Numbered from the stretch's first letter, positions 1 to 10,009 are shown. The stretch is 64,000 nt of DNA from Lactiplantibacillus plantarum (GCF_014131735.1 NZ_CP039121.1:2604001-2668000); one strand, 5' to 3'. The notes: a model not told the origin generated them from the letters alone. A program made the numbers and translations.

Positions 1-2457
1 AACATAGCCCAAACCAACGTCGACCAAGGTCTGTAGTTTCCGTCGAATCTTTGGAATTGGTTCAAAGAACTTAACAGCTTCTGAAGCGGTCATTTGAAGA
101 ACATCGGCAATATTTTTGCCTTTGTATTCAACTTCCAACGTTTCAGAATTGTATTGCTTACCATGACACACTTCACAAGGTACAAAGACATCGGGCAAGA
201 AATTCATTTCAATTTTTAGAATCCCGTCACCGTGACAAGCCTCACAACGACCACCCTTAGTATTAAAACTAAAGCGGCCCTTCTTGTAACCACGTAATTT
301 AGCTTCATTCGTTTGTGCAAATAAATCACGAATATTGTCAAAGACACCAGTATATGTGGCCGGATTACTGCGTGGTGTTCGGCCGATTGGACTTTGGTCA
401 ATATTAACTAACCGTTCAATATTCTTAATACCACTGACACTCTTATACTTACCAGGCTTTTCAGAATTACGATTCAACTTCTGTGCCAATACGCGTTTCA
501 AAACATCGTTAACCAAGGTCGACTTACCAGAACCGGAAACCCCCGTTACCACGACAAATTCGCCTAGTGGAAAATCAACGTCAATTTGCTTGAGGTTGTT
601 TTCGGCCGCACCAGTGATACGAATCTTCTTACCATTACCCGGACGCCGAGTTTCAGGTAGTGGGATAAACCGTTTGCCCGATAGATATTGGCCGGTCAGT
701 GACTTCCGCGAGCGAGCCACTTGCTTGGGCGTTCCGGCCGCCATGACCTCACCACCGTTTTCACCGGCACCCGGGCCGATATCCACGATATAGTCAGCGG
801 CCCGCATCGTGTCTTCATCATGTTCGACCACGATCAACGTATTCCCCAGATCGCGCATCTTCTTAAGTGAACCAATCAAGCGGTCGTTATCCCGCTGATG
901 CAATCCAATTGATGGTTCATCCAAGATATAGAGCACGCCGGACAAGTTCGATCCGATCTGTGTTGCTAACCGGATTCGCTGGGCTTCCCCACCAGACAGC
1001 GTCCGTGCAGAACGGCTGAGCGTTAAGTACGCCAGTCCCACATTTTGCAAGAATGATAACCGGTCGCGGATTTCCTTCAAGATTGGTTTAGCAATCACGA
1101 GACTTTGTTCTGATAAGCTCAACTCGTTAAAGAAATCGAGTTCCTTACCAATGGCTAAGTCAGAGACCATCCCGATATGTTCGCCACCAACTTTGACAGA
1201 CAGGGCCTTGCGATTTAAGCGGAACCCATGACAAGTCTGACAAGTGAGTTCCGTCATATACTTTCGCATCACATCGCGGGTGAAATCACTATTCGTTTCG
1301 TGGTAGCGGCGGTCAACATTGTTGATAACGCCCTCAAACACAGCGTCAACATCGCGAACACCACCAAAGTCGTTCTGGTAGTGGAAATGGAACGTCTTTC
1401 CGTTAGACCCATACAAAACCGTTTGTTGATCAGCTTTTGATAAGTCTTCATACGGCACATCCATCGGAATTTCTAACTGTTCACAAGCTTGCTTCAACAT
1501 TTCAGGATAATACTGTGAACTGATTGGATTCCAAGGCGCTAACGCACCTTCAGCCAATGTCAGCGACTTATCAGGTACGACAAGGTCCTCATCGACTTCT
1601 AGCTTGATTCCGAGACCTTCACAGTCTGGACAAGCTCCCTGAGGCGCGTTAAACGAGAATAATCGTGATTCAAGTTCTCCCACAGTAAACCCACAGATAG
1701 GACAAGCATAATGTTCTGAGAACATAATGGGTTCGCCACCGATCACATCCGCAATCGCATAGCCCCCACTTAATCGCAACGCCGCTTCAAAAGAATCAAA
1801 TAACCGAGAACGGTCACCTGACTTCACAACGATCCGATCAATGACGATTTCAATCGTGTGTTGTTGATTCTTGTTCAGTTCAAAAGTTTCACTGATATCA
1901 TGAATATCACCATCAACACGGACCCGCACGAAACCTTCACGCTTGATCTTTTCAAAGATCTTTTTGTGCTCGCCCTTTTTCTGGCGGACAATTGGTGATA
2001 AAATCTGCAACTTCGTTCGTTCCGGTAATTTCTGAATCCGATCAACCATCTGTTCAACAGTTTGACTCGCAATCGGTGTCCCATCGTTCGGGCAAATCGG
2101 TTCACCGACTCGGGCCCACAGTAACCGTAAATAATCATTGATTTCTGTAACGGTTCCGACCGTTGAGCGCGGGTTTTTGGATGTTGTTTTCTGATCGATC
2201 GAAATAGCCGGACTAAGCCCATCAATTGAATCAACGTCTGGTTTTTGCATCTGTCCTAAGAATTGACGCGCGTACGCTGACAAACTTTCCACGTAGCGAC
2301 GTTGTCCTTCCGCGTACAAGGTATCGAACGCTAACGAACTCTTACCTGAGCCAGACAGCCCCGTAATCACGACTAATTTGTCGCGCGGGATGGTAACGTC
2401 GATATCTTTTAAATTATGGGCTCGCGCACCGTGAATGACAATCTTATCATTTGCCAA
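1..2457 (-). CDS. uvrA: Excinuclease ABC subunit A (3' end beyond window)
   Basis: UvrA is the damage-sensing ATPase of nucleotide excision repair; it loads UvrB onto lesions. 819 codons are visible, and by family length roughly 130 C-terminal residues lie beyond the left edge. The start is TTG at 2457, seven bases after AGGAGG at 2465-2470; the nearby ATG is out of frame. The first Walker A reads GLSGSGKSS near residue 35. The signature LSGGEA followed by [16 protein letters not shown] is encoded around 940-1020. The second Walker [14 protein letters not shown], lies around 515-550. Two CxxC zinc-finger groups are encoded near 1210-1240 and 170-245. It lies 34 bases after uvrB on the same strand, so the two form one operon, read from the SOS promoter ahead of uvrB. 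Confidence 0.97.
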   Translation of the reverse strand, partial: MANDKIVIHGARAHNLKDIDVTIPRDKLVVITGLSGSGKSSLAFDTLYAEGQRRYVESLSAYARQFLGQMQKPDVDSIDGLSPAISIDQKTTSKNPRSTVGTVTEINDYLRLLWARVGEPICPNDGTPIASQTVEQMVDRIQKLPERTKLQILSPIVRQKKGEHKKIFEKIKREGFVRVRVDGDIHDISETFELNKNQQHTIEIVIDRIVVKSGDRSRLFDSFEAALRLSGGYAIADVIGGEPIMFSEHYACPICGFTVGELESRLFSFNAPQGACPDCEGLGIKLEVDEDLVVPDKSLTLAEGALAPWNPISSQYYPEMLKQACEQLEIPMDVPYEDLSKADQQTVLYGSNGKTFHFHYQNDFGGVRDVDAVFEGVINNVDRRYHETNSDFTRDVMRKYMTELTCQTCHGFRLNRKALSVKVGGEHIGMVSDLAIGKELDFFNELSLSEQSLVIAKPILKEIRDRLSFLQNVGLAYLTLSRSARTLSGGEAQRIRLATQIGSNLSGVLYILDEPSIGLHQRDNDRLIGSLKKMRDLGNTLIVVEHDEDTMRAADYIVDIGPGAGENGGEVMAAGTPKQVARSRKSLTGQYLSGKRFIPLPETRRPGNGKKIRITGAAENNLKQIDVDFPLGEFVVVTGVSGSGKSTLVNDVLKRVLAQKLNRNSEKPGKYKSVSGIKNIERLVNIDQSPIGRTPRSNPATYTGVFDNIRDLFAQTNEAKLRGYKKGRFSFNTKGGRCEACHGDGILKIEMNFLPDVFVPCEVCHGKQYNSETLEVEYKGKNIADVLQMTASEAVKFFEPIPKIRRKLQTLVDVGLGYV

Positions 2458-2491
2458 AAAAAGGCCTCCTCAATCTCAAGCCAGCAACCTG

Positions 2492-4495
2492 CTAGCTAAT
2501 TTGTGCTTTCAATTCCATGACCGTATCACGCAGCGTTGCGGCTTGTTCAAAGTCGAGCTTCTTAGCGGCGGTCTTCATCTGTTCTTCCAACTTACTAATC
2601 ATATCTAATTGTTGTTCACGGGTCATATCATCAAAGTCGGTTTCTAAGAAGTCATCCTTCTTGCCCGCGTCTTCAGTGGTCTTCGTCGAAGCAATTAGCT
2701 CTGGAATGGCCTTCTTAATCGTATGTGGCGTGATGTGATGATCTTCATTGTACTTCATCTGTACGGCACGACGACGTGCAGTCTCATCCATCGCGGCCTG
2801 CATCGAATCAGTCGTGGTGTCAGCGTACATAATCACTGAACCGTGCTCATTACGAGCCGCCCGACCAATCGTTTGGATCAACGAACGCTCGTTACGAAGG
2901 AAACCTTCCTTATCCGCATCCAAAATCGCAACTAGTGAAACTTCGGGAACGTCAATTCCTTCCCGCAACAAGTTGATCCCGACCAACACATCGAACTTGC
3001 CCAGACGCAGGTCGCGGATGATCTGCGTTCGTTCCAACGTCTTAATATCACTGTGCAAGTACCGTACCTTGATGCCTAAATCCTTAAAGTAGTCGGTCAA
3101 ATCTTCCGCCATCTTCTTAGTTAACGTGGTGATAAAGACCCGTTCGTTGACCTCAATGCGCTTATTGATTTCACCCACTAAGTCATCGATCTGACCCATA
3201 ATCGGTCGAACCTCAATCGTAGGATCCAATAAACCAGTTGGTCGAATAATTTGCTGGACGACATGCTTGGTCCGATCCATTTCGTAAGGGCCCGGCGTTG
3301 CGGACATATAAACCACTTGATTAATATGCTGTTCAACTTCTTCAAGTTTCAATGGCCGGTTGTCCAACGCACTTGGCAAACGGAAGCCATAATCGACTAG
3401 CATTTGTTTACGTGCTCGGTCCCCATTATACATTCCCCGAACTTGGGGCATCGTCACGTGTGACTCATCGACCACGAGCAAAAAGTCCTTCGGGAAGAAG
3501 TCCAGTAACGTATACGGTGGTTCGCCAGGTTTACGGCCATCCATAAAACGTGAATAGTTCTCGATACCACTAGTGTAGCCCATTTCTTTGAGCATTTCGA
3601 CATCATAGGTCGTCCGCTGCTTGAGTCGTTGCGCCTCTAACAATTTGCCATCGGCTGTCAATTCTTTCAGGCGGCCATCCAACTCATCTTCAATGCCCTT
3701 GATGGCGTGTTCCATAATCGCATCATTCGTCATAAAGTGGGTCGCTGGGAAGATCGCAACATGTTCACGATCAGCTACAATTTCACCGGTTAAGGCGTCA
3801 ATCTCACGGATTCGATCAATCTCATCGCCAAAGAATTCAACGCGCAATGCGTGGTCATCCCGTGAAGCCGGAAAGATTTCTACGACATCACCATGGACCC
3901 GAAAACGCCCCCGCTGGAAATCAATATCGTTACGATCAAATTGAATATCAACAAGTTTACGCAACAGATCATTGCGGTCGATCTCCATGCCGACTCGCAG
4001 TGAGACTACGTGATCTTGGTACTCGTGAGGATCCCCTAAACCGAAAATACTGGAGACCGATGCCACGACGATCACATCGTTGCGTTCCAATAATGAGCTG
4101 GTCGCAGAGTGCCGTAACTTATCGATTTCATCGTTGATTGCCGAGTCCTTTTCGATATAGGTATCACTCGAAGGCACGTACGCTTCCGGCTGATAATAAT
4201 CGTAATAACTCACAAAATATTCAACGGCATTGTTCGGGAAAAACTTCTTAAACTCCCCGTATAATTGACCCGCTAACGTCTTGTTATGTGACAAGATTAA
4301 CGTTGGCTTATTCACCTTTGCAATCACGTTCGAAATTGTAAAGGTCTTCCCGGTCCCGGTCGCCCCCAACAAGATCTGCTCTTTTTCTCCCGATTCAATG
4401 CCAGCAGTTAATTGCTGGATCGCTTGGGGTTGATCGCCCGTTGGTTGGTAATCTGAAACTAAGTCAAAATGATTATTATCTACCCGATCAATCAA
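2492..4495 (-). CDS. uvrB: Excinuclease ABC subunit B
   Basis: UvrB is the helicase-like subunit that verifies damage and recruits UvrC. The 667-residue length is normal for the family. Walker A GATGTGKT is at residues 44-51. The tyrosine-rich beta-hairpin, [12 protein letters not shown], that inserts between DNA strands is near residue 98. Helicase motif [11 protein letters not shown], lies in the second RecA-like domain, and a C-terminal UVR domain (about 628-665) contacts UvrC. The start is TTG at 4495, seven bases after AGGAGG at 4503-4508. It is the first gene of the uvrBA operon and carries a LexA-type box in its promoter, so SOS induction is expected. Confidence 0.98.
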   Translation of the reverse strand: MIDRVDNNHFDLVSDYQPTGDQPQAIQQLTAGIESGEKEQILLGATGTGKTFTISNVIAKVNKPTLILSHNKTLAGQLYGEFKKFFPNNAVEYFVSYYDYYQPEAYVPSSDTYIEKDSAINDEIDKLRHSATSSLLERNDVIVVASVSSIFGLGDPHEYQDHVVSLRVGMEIDRNDLLRKLVDIQFDRNDIDFQRGRFRVHGDVVEIFPASRDDHALRVEFFGDEIDRIREIDALTGEIVADREHVAIFPATHFMTNDAIMEHAIKGIEDELDGRLKELTADGKLLEAQRLKQRTTYDVEMLKEMGYTSGIENYSRFMDGRKPGEPPYTLLDFFPKDFLLVVDESHVTMPQVRGMYNGDRARKQMLVDYGFRLPSALDNRPLKLEEVEQHINQVVYMSATPGPYEMDRTKHVVQQIIRPTGLLDPTIEVRPIMGQIDDLVGEINKRIEVNERVFITTLTKKMAEDLTDYFKDLGIKVRYLHSDIKTLERTQIIRDLRLGKFDVLVGINLLREGIDVPEVSLVAILDADKEGFLRNERSLIQTIGRAARNEHGSVIMYADTTTDSMQAAMDETARRRAVQMKYNEDHHITPHTIKKAIPELIASTKTTEDAGKKDDFLETDFDDMTREQQLDMISKLEEQMKTAAKKLDFEQAATLRDTVMELKAQIS

Positions 4496-4614
4496 ACGTA
4501 GTCCTCCTTTTAAACGGTCACCCGTTCATATCATCTATTGATAACTAAATCTTACTGTCGCACCATAAAAAATAGGCAAGCCCGCGCTTCCCTATCACAT
4601 TCAAATCGCATTTA

Positions 4615-4640
4615 ATTTTAGCACATCGAACATACTTTCG
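4615..4640 (-). promoter_or_regulatory. SOS (LexA) box and -10 element of uvrBA
   Basis: The 14-mer CGAACATACTTTCG at 4627-4640 differs at one position from the Gram-positive SOS palindrome CGAACnnnnGTTCG. A -10 hexamer TAAAAT (4615-4620, minus strand) lies just downstream. The box ends four bases short of the stop codon of the neighbouring HD-domain gene. A repressor bound here would cover the -35 to -10 region. This is sequence-pattern evidence only. Confidence 0.7.
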
Positions 4641-4643
4641 CCA

Positions 4644-5291
4644 TTAATCGGATTGCGGCCCGGCCGTTAAAATCTGGGTCGTCAGCGCCTGTAATTGATC
4701 CTGATGCGTGAACGGTTCCGCTAACATCTCTGGCAGCACTGCTTTTAAGAAATATTGAACACTAGTCATCTTTTTAAACGCGACAATTGTTTTTAAACTT
4801 TCTTGATAAATATCCCTAAAAACTGGTTCTGGATTACCCTTTTGAATTTCACCAAACGACTCATACAATAGGTCAATTTTATCGGCTACCGACAATATCT
4901 GGCCTTCTAGCGTTTCATCCTTGCCTTCTGATAGACGCCGTGAATAAGCTGCCTGAAACTCAGCCGGAATCTCATTTTGCACAAAATTTTGTGATAATTT
5001 ATGCTCAACATCCGCCAGCATCGTCCGTAGCGTCGGCGTTGCGTACTTGACAGGCGTCTTAATATCCCCGATAAAACGCTCATTATAGTCGTGATTCAGC
5101 GCCTTCTCATAGAGGGCTCGCCAATCAACAATTTGTCCGGCATTTTCTTCCACATCACCTAAAAATTGGGCAACTTCGGCAACTTTGAATGAATGCGCCG
5201 CAACTGAATGATTCTGATACTTGAAAAAACCCGGGGCCCGTTGAATCGTTTCTAAATTACTTAAGCTCTGAAAATATTGATGCATTCCCAT
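4644..5291 (-). CDS. HD-domain 5'-nucleotidase-like protein (YfbR family)
   Basis: A 215-residue HD-superfamily phosphohydrolase. The metal site is visible: H28 and H33 in NHSVAAHS, H67-D68 in LNHDYNERF, and D137 in SVADKID. This is the arrangement of the YfbR group, which removes phosphate from deoxynucleoside 5'-monophosphates. The substrate is inferred from family membership only. ATG at 5291 is the longest start; a second in-frame ATG lies six bases later and the ribosome binding site is weak for both. It is a single gene between the terminator of the exporter gene and the uvrBA promoter, and its 3' end abuts the uvrB SOS box. Confidence 0.8.
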   Translation of the reverse strand: MGMHQYFQSLSNLETIQRAPGFFKYQNHSVAAHSFKVAEVAQFLGDVEENAGQIVDWRALYEKALNHDYNERFIGDIKTPVKYATPTLRTMLADVEHKLSQNFVQNEIPAEFQAAYSRRLSEGKDETLEGQILSVADKIDLLYESFGEIQKGNPEPVFRDIYQESLKTIVAFKKMTSVQYFLKAVLPEMLAEPFTHQDQLQALTTQILTAGPQSD

Positions 5292-5333
5292 TGCAGCCCA
5301 CCATCCTTCAATCTAATTTGGCCTAAGTGTAAC

Positions 5334-5366
5334 AAAAGCGCCCCGGGGACGCAAACCCGGAGCGCT
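5334..5366 (-). terminator. Intrinsic terminator after the MFS exporter gene
   Basis: An 11-bp GC-rich stem (minus-strand arms AGCGCTCCGGG and CCCGGGGCGCT, one G-U pair) is followed by TTTT. It ends transcription of the gene whose stop is at 5397. Confidence 0.85.
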
Positions 5367-5396
5367 TTCGCTGATTAGCTTAACTATTATGCAATA

Positions 5397-6593
5397 TTAA
5401 ACTTGCTGATGTGAATGAACCTGGTTCGGTAATCGTAACATAAACGCCATTAAATAAGAGACAATCAAGAATCCGGCCACCACTAGATATGGATAGTGAT
5501 AATTCATATCTAGTAACATCCCCGACATGATTGGGCCAACGATATTGCCAACACTCGTTAAGGACATGTTAAGCCCATTGATTAGCCCCTGGTTGGCCTC
5601 ACTTGCTTTCGTTAATAGGGTCGTAATAGCGGGCCGCAAAAGATCGAATGCCGAAAAAATAACGAGCGTTGCAACCATGACAGCAACTTTCGAATGAGCC
5701 TGCGTAATCCAGATAGTGCAGAGCGCCGCAGCTGCAAAGCACACCCGAATGACCCGCCGTTCGCCCCAACGCTGGACAAAGGTATCAAATAGTGCCACCT
5801 GTAGGAAGAGCGAAATCAAACCATTTAAAGTCAAGACCAACGCAATGTTGCTCAGACTAAAGTGAAAGACTTCATTCACGTAAATACTATAAATGCTCTC
5901 AAACCCCTGTAAGCCAAAGGAAGATACTAAAATCATCGTAAATAATATAATAATCGGGACGGTCCAAAATGCCCGCGTCATCGGATGATTGGTCGTCGTT
6001 GTCGTGGCCGTAATTGCTTCGCGATCAGGATCAATCTGACGATCCGCAGGCAACAGAATGACGAGCACAATGGCACTGAGTAATCCCAATGCACCAGCAA
6101 CCCAGAACGGCGTCTTATAACTAATACCAGCCAATACCCCACCGATACCGGGGCCTAAAATCAAGCCACCACTAAAGGCCGCCGATAACCAGCCAATTAC
6201 TTTAGCTCGCTGTCGTTTGGTCGTAATATCGGATGCTAACGCCATCGCCGTCGGAACGACCATCGCTGCTGATAAGCCACCAACAATCCGGGAAATATTA
6301 AAGACCCACAGCTGGTTGGTTAGCGCAAATAGTACTTCCGAGACCATATATAAGACTAGCCCTACCGTTAATACGGGCTTGCGACCAACTTTGTCTGAAA
6401 CCCGGCCAATAATGGGTGAGGCCACAAATTGTGCCAATGCGAATAGCGCATTCATTATTCCCATATCGGTAGCCGTTAAATGCAGTTCATTTTTAATAAA
6501 CGGCATGACTGGAATAACTAAACTAATCCCTAAACAAACTAAAAACTCACTAAAAACTAAAATTAAAATTGCGCGTCGTGTTTGTCGATCCAT
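5397..6593 (-). CDS. Major facilitator superfamily drug exporter (DHA1 type)
   Basis: A 398-residue polytopic membrane protein with about 12 hydrophobic segments. Motif A, GRVSDKVGRKP (residues 63-73), lies between TM2 and TM3. The antiporter motif C appears as GLILGPGIGG in TM5. Together these place it with proton-driven drug exporters of the NorA/TetA type; the substrate cannot be read from the sequence. The ATG at 6593 follows GAGGTGAGG. A possible extended -10, TGATATGAT, lies at 6639-6647 on the minus strand. It appears to be transcribed alone, with its own terminator. It diverges from the VanX-type gene at 6763. Confidence 0.85.
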   Translation of the reverse strand: MDRQTRRAILILVFSEFLVCLGISLVIPVMPFIKNELHLTATDMGIMNALFALAQFVASPIIGRVSDKVGRKPVLTVGLVLYMVSEVLFALTNQLWVFNISRIVGGLSAAMVVPTAMALASDITTKRQRAKVIGWLSAAFSGGLILGPGIGGVLAGISYKTPFWVAGALGLLSAIVLVILLPADRQIDPDREAITATTTTTNHPMTRAFWTVPIIILFTMILVSSFGLQGFESIYSIYVNEVFHFSLSNIALVLTLNGLISLFLQVALFDTFVQRWGERRVIRVCFAAAALCTIWITQAHSKVAVMVATLVIFSAFDLLRPAITTLLTKASEANQGLINGLNMSLTSVGNIVGPIMSGMLLDMNYHYPYLVVAGFLIVSYLMAFMLRLPNQVHSHQQV

Positions 6594-6762
6594 GCGACCT
6601 CACCTCTTCAATCAATTGTTAAATTTACACCGCTTTCCATCATATCAGGGACCCGGATTGAAAGCTAGCAGAAAGTTTGACACCATTTGCAACCCTTTTA
6701 GTCGGTAAAATATCGGCCAATCAGATACAATAAGCATAACTAAATTCTAAGGAGGACCTACT

Positions 6763-7320
6763 ATGGATCAAGCTTTAACTGGTTTCACCAATATTCAACA
6801 CTTAGACTCCGAAATCATCGTTGACCTGCGTTATGCCACCACTAATAACTTTACTCATCAAGTGATTTACGACTTTACCACGGCCATTGTTCGCACTGGC
6901 ACGGCCCACAAACTCGCCAAGGCAAGCGCCCTGGTTAAACAACAAGGTTATCGACTCAAAGTCTGGGATGCTTATCGGCCCGTCAGCGCCCAGCGCCGTT
7001 TATTTGAAGTGTATCCTGATCCAGAATTTGTTGCCCAGCCTAATCCTAATTTCAGCCACCAAAAAGGCGTCACCTTAGATTTGACCCTGGCCCATCCTGA
7101 TGGTAGTGAGTTAACAATGCCAACTGCCTTCGATGACTTCACGGCAGCTGCTCACCGTGACGCTCCTCGAACCGCACTTCAAGAAAAAAATTATCAGCTG
7201 CTGGACACCGCCATGACCGCCGCGGGCTTTGTCGGCTACGTTAACGAATGGTGGGACTACCGCGACACCGAAATGGACGCTTACCAACCCCTAGCCGCCG
7301 ATCCCAACGACTATGCTTGA
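6763..7320 (+). CDS. D-alanyl-D-alanine dipeptidase, VanX/M15D family
   Basis: A 185-residue zinc peptidase homologous to VanX, which hydrolyses D-Ala-D-Ala and spares D-Ala-D-lactate. That fits a vancomycin-insensitive lactobacillus. Visible motifs are WDAYRP (R72, transition-state arginine), SHQKGVTLD (ligands H99 and D106) and EWWDY (catalytic E162). The family normally has EWWH, with His as the third zinc ligand; here residue 165 is Asp (codon GAC at 7255-7257). Activity is therefore likely but not certain. The start ATG follows AAGGAGGACC at good spacing. It is monocistronic, with a strong hairpin behind it. Confidence 0.85.
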   Translation: MDQALTGFTNIQHLDSEIIVDLRYATTNNFTHQVIYDFTTAIVRTGTAHKLAKASALVKQQGYRLKVWDAYRPVSAQRRLFEVYPDPEFVAQPNPNFSHQKGVTLDLTLAHPDGSELTMPTAFDDFTAAAHRDAPRTALQEKNYQLLDTAMTAAGFVGYVNEWWDYRDTEMDAYQPLAADPNDYA

Positions 7321-7342
7321 CCAATCGCTTTCAAATAATATA

Positions 7343-7399
7343 AAGGTGGCCGCCAAACAGTCAGGTTATGAAACCCACTGTTTGGCGGTCACCTTATTT
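7343..7399 (+). terminator. Terminator hairpin after the dipeptidase gene
   Basis: A 17-bp stem with one mismatch pair (left arm GGTGGCCGCCAAACAGT, right arm ACTGTTTGGCGGTCACC) and a 14-base loop is followed by TTATTT. Confidence 0.8.
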
Positions 7400-7443
7400 G
7401 GCTCATTATTTTTATGGATTCACCAGCACTTATTATTAAAACA

Positions 7444-7758
7444 TGCTAGTTAGTTGGATTGTTGCCCGTCAGCATATGCGCGTCCTCGTCTGACTTCCAG
7501 GAAACCACTCGAGTGGCAGATGAACGGCCGCTTAACCCAAGCTAATCTGTCGCTGAACCATCTACTCCGTTAGACTTGGAACAAACGTTAACATAGCACA
7601 TTCGTTTTGAATACCATCCCAGCGATTGGCAGCAATACCTGAAGAACGGTATCAGACACACTCCCCAAACAAGTTTACGCTAATCTGAACTTATTCCAGC
7701 GGGTCTAAGCTGGCTGTTCTTGATTTTAACAACCAGCACCTTCTGAACATAATTAGTG
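7444..7758. repeat. Dispersed non-coding repeat, copy A (about 315 bp)
   Basis: This gene-free stretch aligns in order with 56956-57672. Shared blocks include GTCAGCA with ATGCGCGTCC, GATGAACGGCC, ATTGGCAG followed by a CCTG block, CAAGTTTAC followed by CTAA and CTGAA, CCAGCGGG, and a CATAATTA end. Copy A lacks about 400 bp present inside copy B. I find no open frame, RNA gene signature or promoter in it. The two copies are diverged, so this is not a recent duplication. Confidence 0.7.
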
Positions 7759-7765
7759 CAAAAAC

Positions 7766-9124
7766 TTAATTATTCCGACGATAGCCATGTTCCTGATCTA
7801 CTGCAGCCTGCGCTACTAAATTCAAGTAATTAAACGGTTCATCAAAGTTGGGTGAGAATAGCATATCCATGAAGGCTAATTCATCAATCGTATTACCATT
7901 ATGAATCACTACGGACAACGTATTTGCTGATTGTGAAACTTCATGAGCACTCATTAGTTGACCACCCAAAACCTTCCGCGTTTGTTGATCATAAACCAAC
8001 TCAATCATGACTTTCGCCGTGGTAGGCATAAAGTCCGGCCGATAATTGCCTTCATAAAAAGCTGCTTGGGCATCGAAGTTAGCTGCTTTGGCCGCCGTTA
8101 AGGTCAGACCTGCACAAGCCACGGTCTGATCAAAAATCAACATCCCAGTCGTCGCTTGCGTACCAATTGCACCTAAGCGTTTATCAAAGATATTAATTCC
8201 TGCCAGTGCACCTTGCCGAATTGCATGTGAGACTAATGGCATATAGGCGTGTTCCTTCGTAGGATTAAAGTTAACTTCCGTCACATCGCCAGCCGCAAAT
8301 ATATCCGGGTTGGAGGTTCCCATATAACGGTCCGTTACAATGGCCCCCTGCTTCGTTCGGTTGACCTGTCCCGCCAATAACTCTGATTGTGGAATCACCC
8401 CCGGACAAATAACAGCCATATCAAATATTTCTTCACTATCAGCGGTTGCAACTCGTAGTCGATTATCAGCCGTATCACTAAAAGCCGTCACTTGTGCATT
8501 GGTTCTAACTTGGATGCCTTTCGTCGTTAACAAGTCTTCGATCTTCTCAGAAATTTGTGGATCAAGATACTCATTAATTAAGTGGGGGCCCCGTTGAAAC
8601 AACGTCACAGTGTGTCCAGACTTCACGTACCCCTCAGCAAGTTCCACCCCCGAATAGCCACCACCAACGATTGCAATATGGTGTGCATGTTTAGCTGCTT
8701 CGTAGAGTTGCTGGGCCTGTTCACATGTTTTGCAAAGCATGACCTTAGGATTCTCTACGCCCGGAATAGCCGGGATTGCAGTGATTGAACCCGTCGCCAT
8801 GACTAACTTATCATAGTGATCCGTTTGTAATTCTTTTGTCTGTAAATTTTGAGCCAAAATTGTATGCTTATCAGCATTCACATTGATCACATCATACTGC
8901 ATCCGCATCTGCACACCTTGTTCACTAAATTCACTAGGATTAGCGTACAACGCTTGATCCAAATTATGGATGGTACCCCCTAAGTGTAGATAAGTCCCAC
9001 AAGACATATATGAAATATCCGCGTGCCGTTCATAGACGGTAATTTCAGTGCCCGGATAATATTTCAAGATTTGTTTCATGGCGGCAATCCCCGCATGTGT
9101 ACAGCCAATAATGGCAACTTTCAT
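7766..9124 (-). CDS. nox: NADH oxidase / CoA-disulfide reductase family flavoprotein, paralogue 1
   Basis: A flavoprotein of the NADH oxidase, NADH peroxidase and CoA-disulfide reductase family. The FAD-binding loop is VAIIGCTHAG at the N-terminus. The redox-active cysteine is C42 in SYMSCGTYLHLGG. The NAD(P) loop is IAIVGGGYSGVELAE, and the second FAD motif is PDIFAAGD. Water-forming NADH oxidase is the most likely role, but peroxidase or CoA-disulfide reductase activity cannot be excluded. I prefer ATG 9124, giving the family-typical MKVAIIG start; an in-frame ATG at 9145 would add seven residues. Neither has a strong ribosome binding site. It is divergent from an EAL gene; a paralogue at 22730-24142 has the same arrangement. 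Confidence 0.85.
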   Translation of the reverse strand: MKVAIIGCTHAGIAAMKQILKYYPGTEITVYERHADISYMSCGTYLHLGGTIHNLDQALYANPSEFSEQGVQMRMQYDVINVNADKHTILAQNLQTKELQTDHYDKLVMATGSITAIPAIPGVENPKVMLCKTCEQAQQLYEAAKHAHHIAIVGGGYSGVELAEGYVKSGHTVTLFQRGPHLINEYLDPQISEKIEDLLTTKGIQVRTNAQVTAFSDTADNRLRVATADSEEIFDMAVICPGVIPQSELLAGQVNRTKQGAIVTDRYMGTSNPDIFAAGDVTEVNFNPTKEHAYMPLVSHAIRQGALAGINIFDKRLGAIGTQATTGMLIFDQTVACAGLTLTAAKAANFDAQAAFYEGNYRPDFMPTTAKVMIELVYDQQTRKVLGGQLMSAHEVSQSANTLSVVIHNGNTIDELAFMDMLFSPNFDEPFNYLNLVAQAAVDQEHGYRRNN

Positions 9125-9148
9125 TGTTTCGACCACAGCTTTCATTAA

Positions 9149-9212
9149 AAGTTAAAATTTAACTTGGATTAAGTTAAACATTTATTTAAGTTGACGTATA
9201 CTTAGAGTATAC
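9149..9212. promoter_or_regulatory. Two palindromes between nox paralogue 1 and the EAL gene
   Basis: The divergent gap holds two perfect palindromes: AAGTTAAAATTTAACTT (9149-9165, with a further AAGTTAAA at 9171-9178) and GTATACTTAGAGTATAC (9196-9212). Such symmetry is typical of repressor sites. The protein that would bind is unknown. Confidence 0.4.
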
Positions 9213-9277
9213 AGCGATTCGGTTGATATTAAAACGATTCAATGATTTTAAACTTATTATAAAAGGCGATGGTACTT

Positions 9278-9988
9278 ATGGAACCAATTTACCGCTATTT
9301 TGTACAACCTCAACTTAACTTACTCAACAATACAGTTTACGGATACGAACTACTAATCAAACAACTAACCCCAGACGGCTGGCGTCTGCCTGAATCCTTT
9401 GCCGCAATTAGTTCACAAGTTACCTCTGATCTGCTCATTGCAACAACTAAAATTCTTGGACTAAAAGTTCGTTATTGTGCAGTCAACATCAGTCGCGAAC
9501 AATTGATGGATACAACGGTTGCGAAGGCCATTATTCAAAGTCAGGTTCAGCTCTATCCTGCTAAATTAGTCGTTGAGCTAACTGAGGAACGTAGTCCTAA
9601 GGATTATCCAGATACCATGTTAATCCCACACTTACGGGGGTTCATCGAACATGGTATGCAAATTTCACTTGATGATGTTGGTACCGGAATTAACGATTTC
9701 AAGAGTATCCAAGAAATTTTGCCATTAGCTTCTGAATTAAAATTTGCGTTGCAAAACTTCCGCAGTGATATCAAAGATCCTAAGATTCAGCAAAAGCTCC
9801 ATTTTTGGCGGGCCATCAGTAGTGAATACGGATTGCGTTTAATCTTAGAGGGGATTGAAGACGCCGAAGATGATCGCTTGAGTAGTCACTTCGATATTAA
9901 TCTTCGACAAGGCTATTACTATGGCAAACCGCAATTATTACGCCTACCCGGTGACCCCGTCAACTTTGAATATCCGACAATGAATTAA
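9278..9988 (+). CDS. Stand-alone EAL-domain protein (c-di-GMP phosphodiesterase-like), paralogue 1
   Basis: The protein is almost entirely one EAL domain, with no sensor or membrane segment. Counterparts of catalytic EAL residues are present: Glu of YELLI, Asn of VNIS, Glu of VELTE, the Asp pair of DDVGTG, Lys of LKFA, Glu of LEGIE and Gln of QGYYYGKP. The Asp that normally lies two residues after the catalytic Lys (KxD) is Ala, so hydrolysis of c-di-GMP is probable but unproven. I chose ATG 9278 because AAAAGG at 9261-9266 is 11 bases upstream; ATG 9269 is too close. It is divergent from nox paralogue 1. A close paralogue lies at 24535-25215. Confidence 0.85.
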   Translation: MEPIYRYFVQPQLNLLNNTVYGYELLIKQLTPDGWRLPESFAAISSQVTSDLLIATTKILGLKVRYCAVNISREQLMDTTVAKAIIQSQVQLYPAKLVVELTEERSPKDYPDTMLIPHLRGFIEHGMQISLDDVGTGINDFKSIQEILPLASELKFALQNFRSDIKDPKIQQKLHFWRAISSEYGLRLILEGIEDAEDDRLSSHFDINLRQGYYYGKPQLLRLPGDPVNFEYPTMN

Positions 9989-10009
9989 TTTCTAATATGA
10001 ACAACAACT

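Noticed and set aside
1875..2234. A 119-codon open frame inside uvrA and similar long frames opposite or within other genes
   Set aside because: They lie out of frame within well-supported genes and show no family features.
6678..6712. TTGACA and TAAAAT upstream of the VanX-type gene as a promoter
   Set aside because: The spacing is 23 bases, too long for a sigma-A promoter; no better pair was evident.
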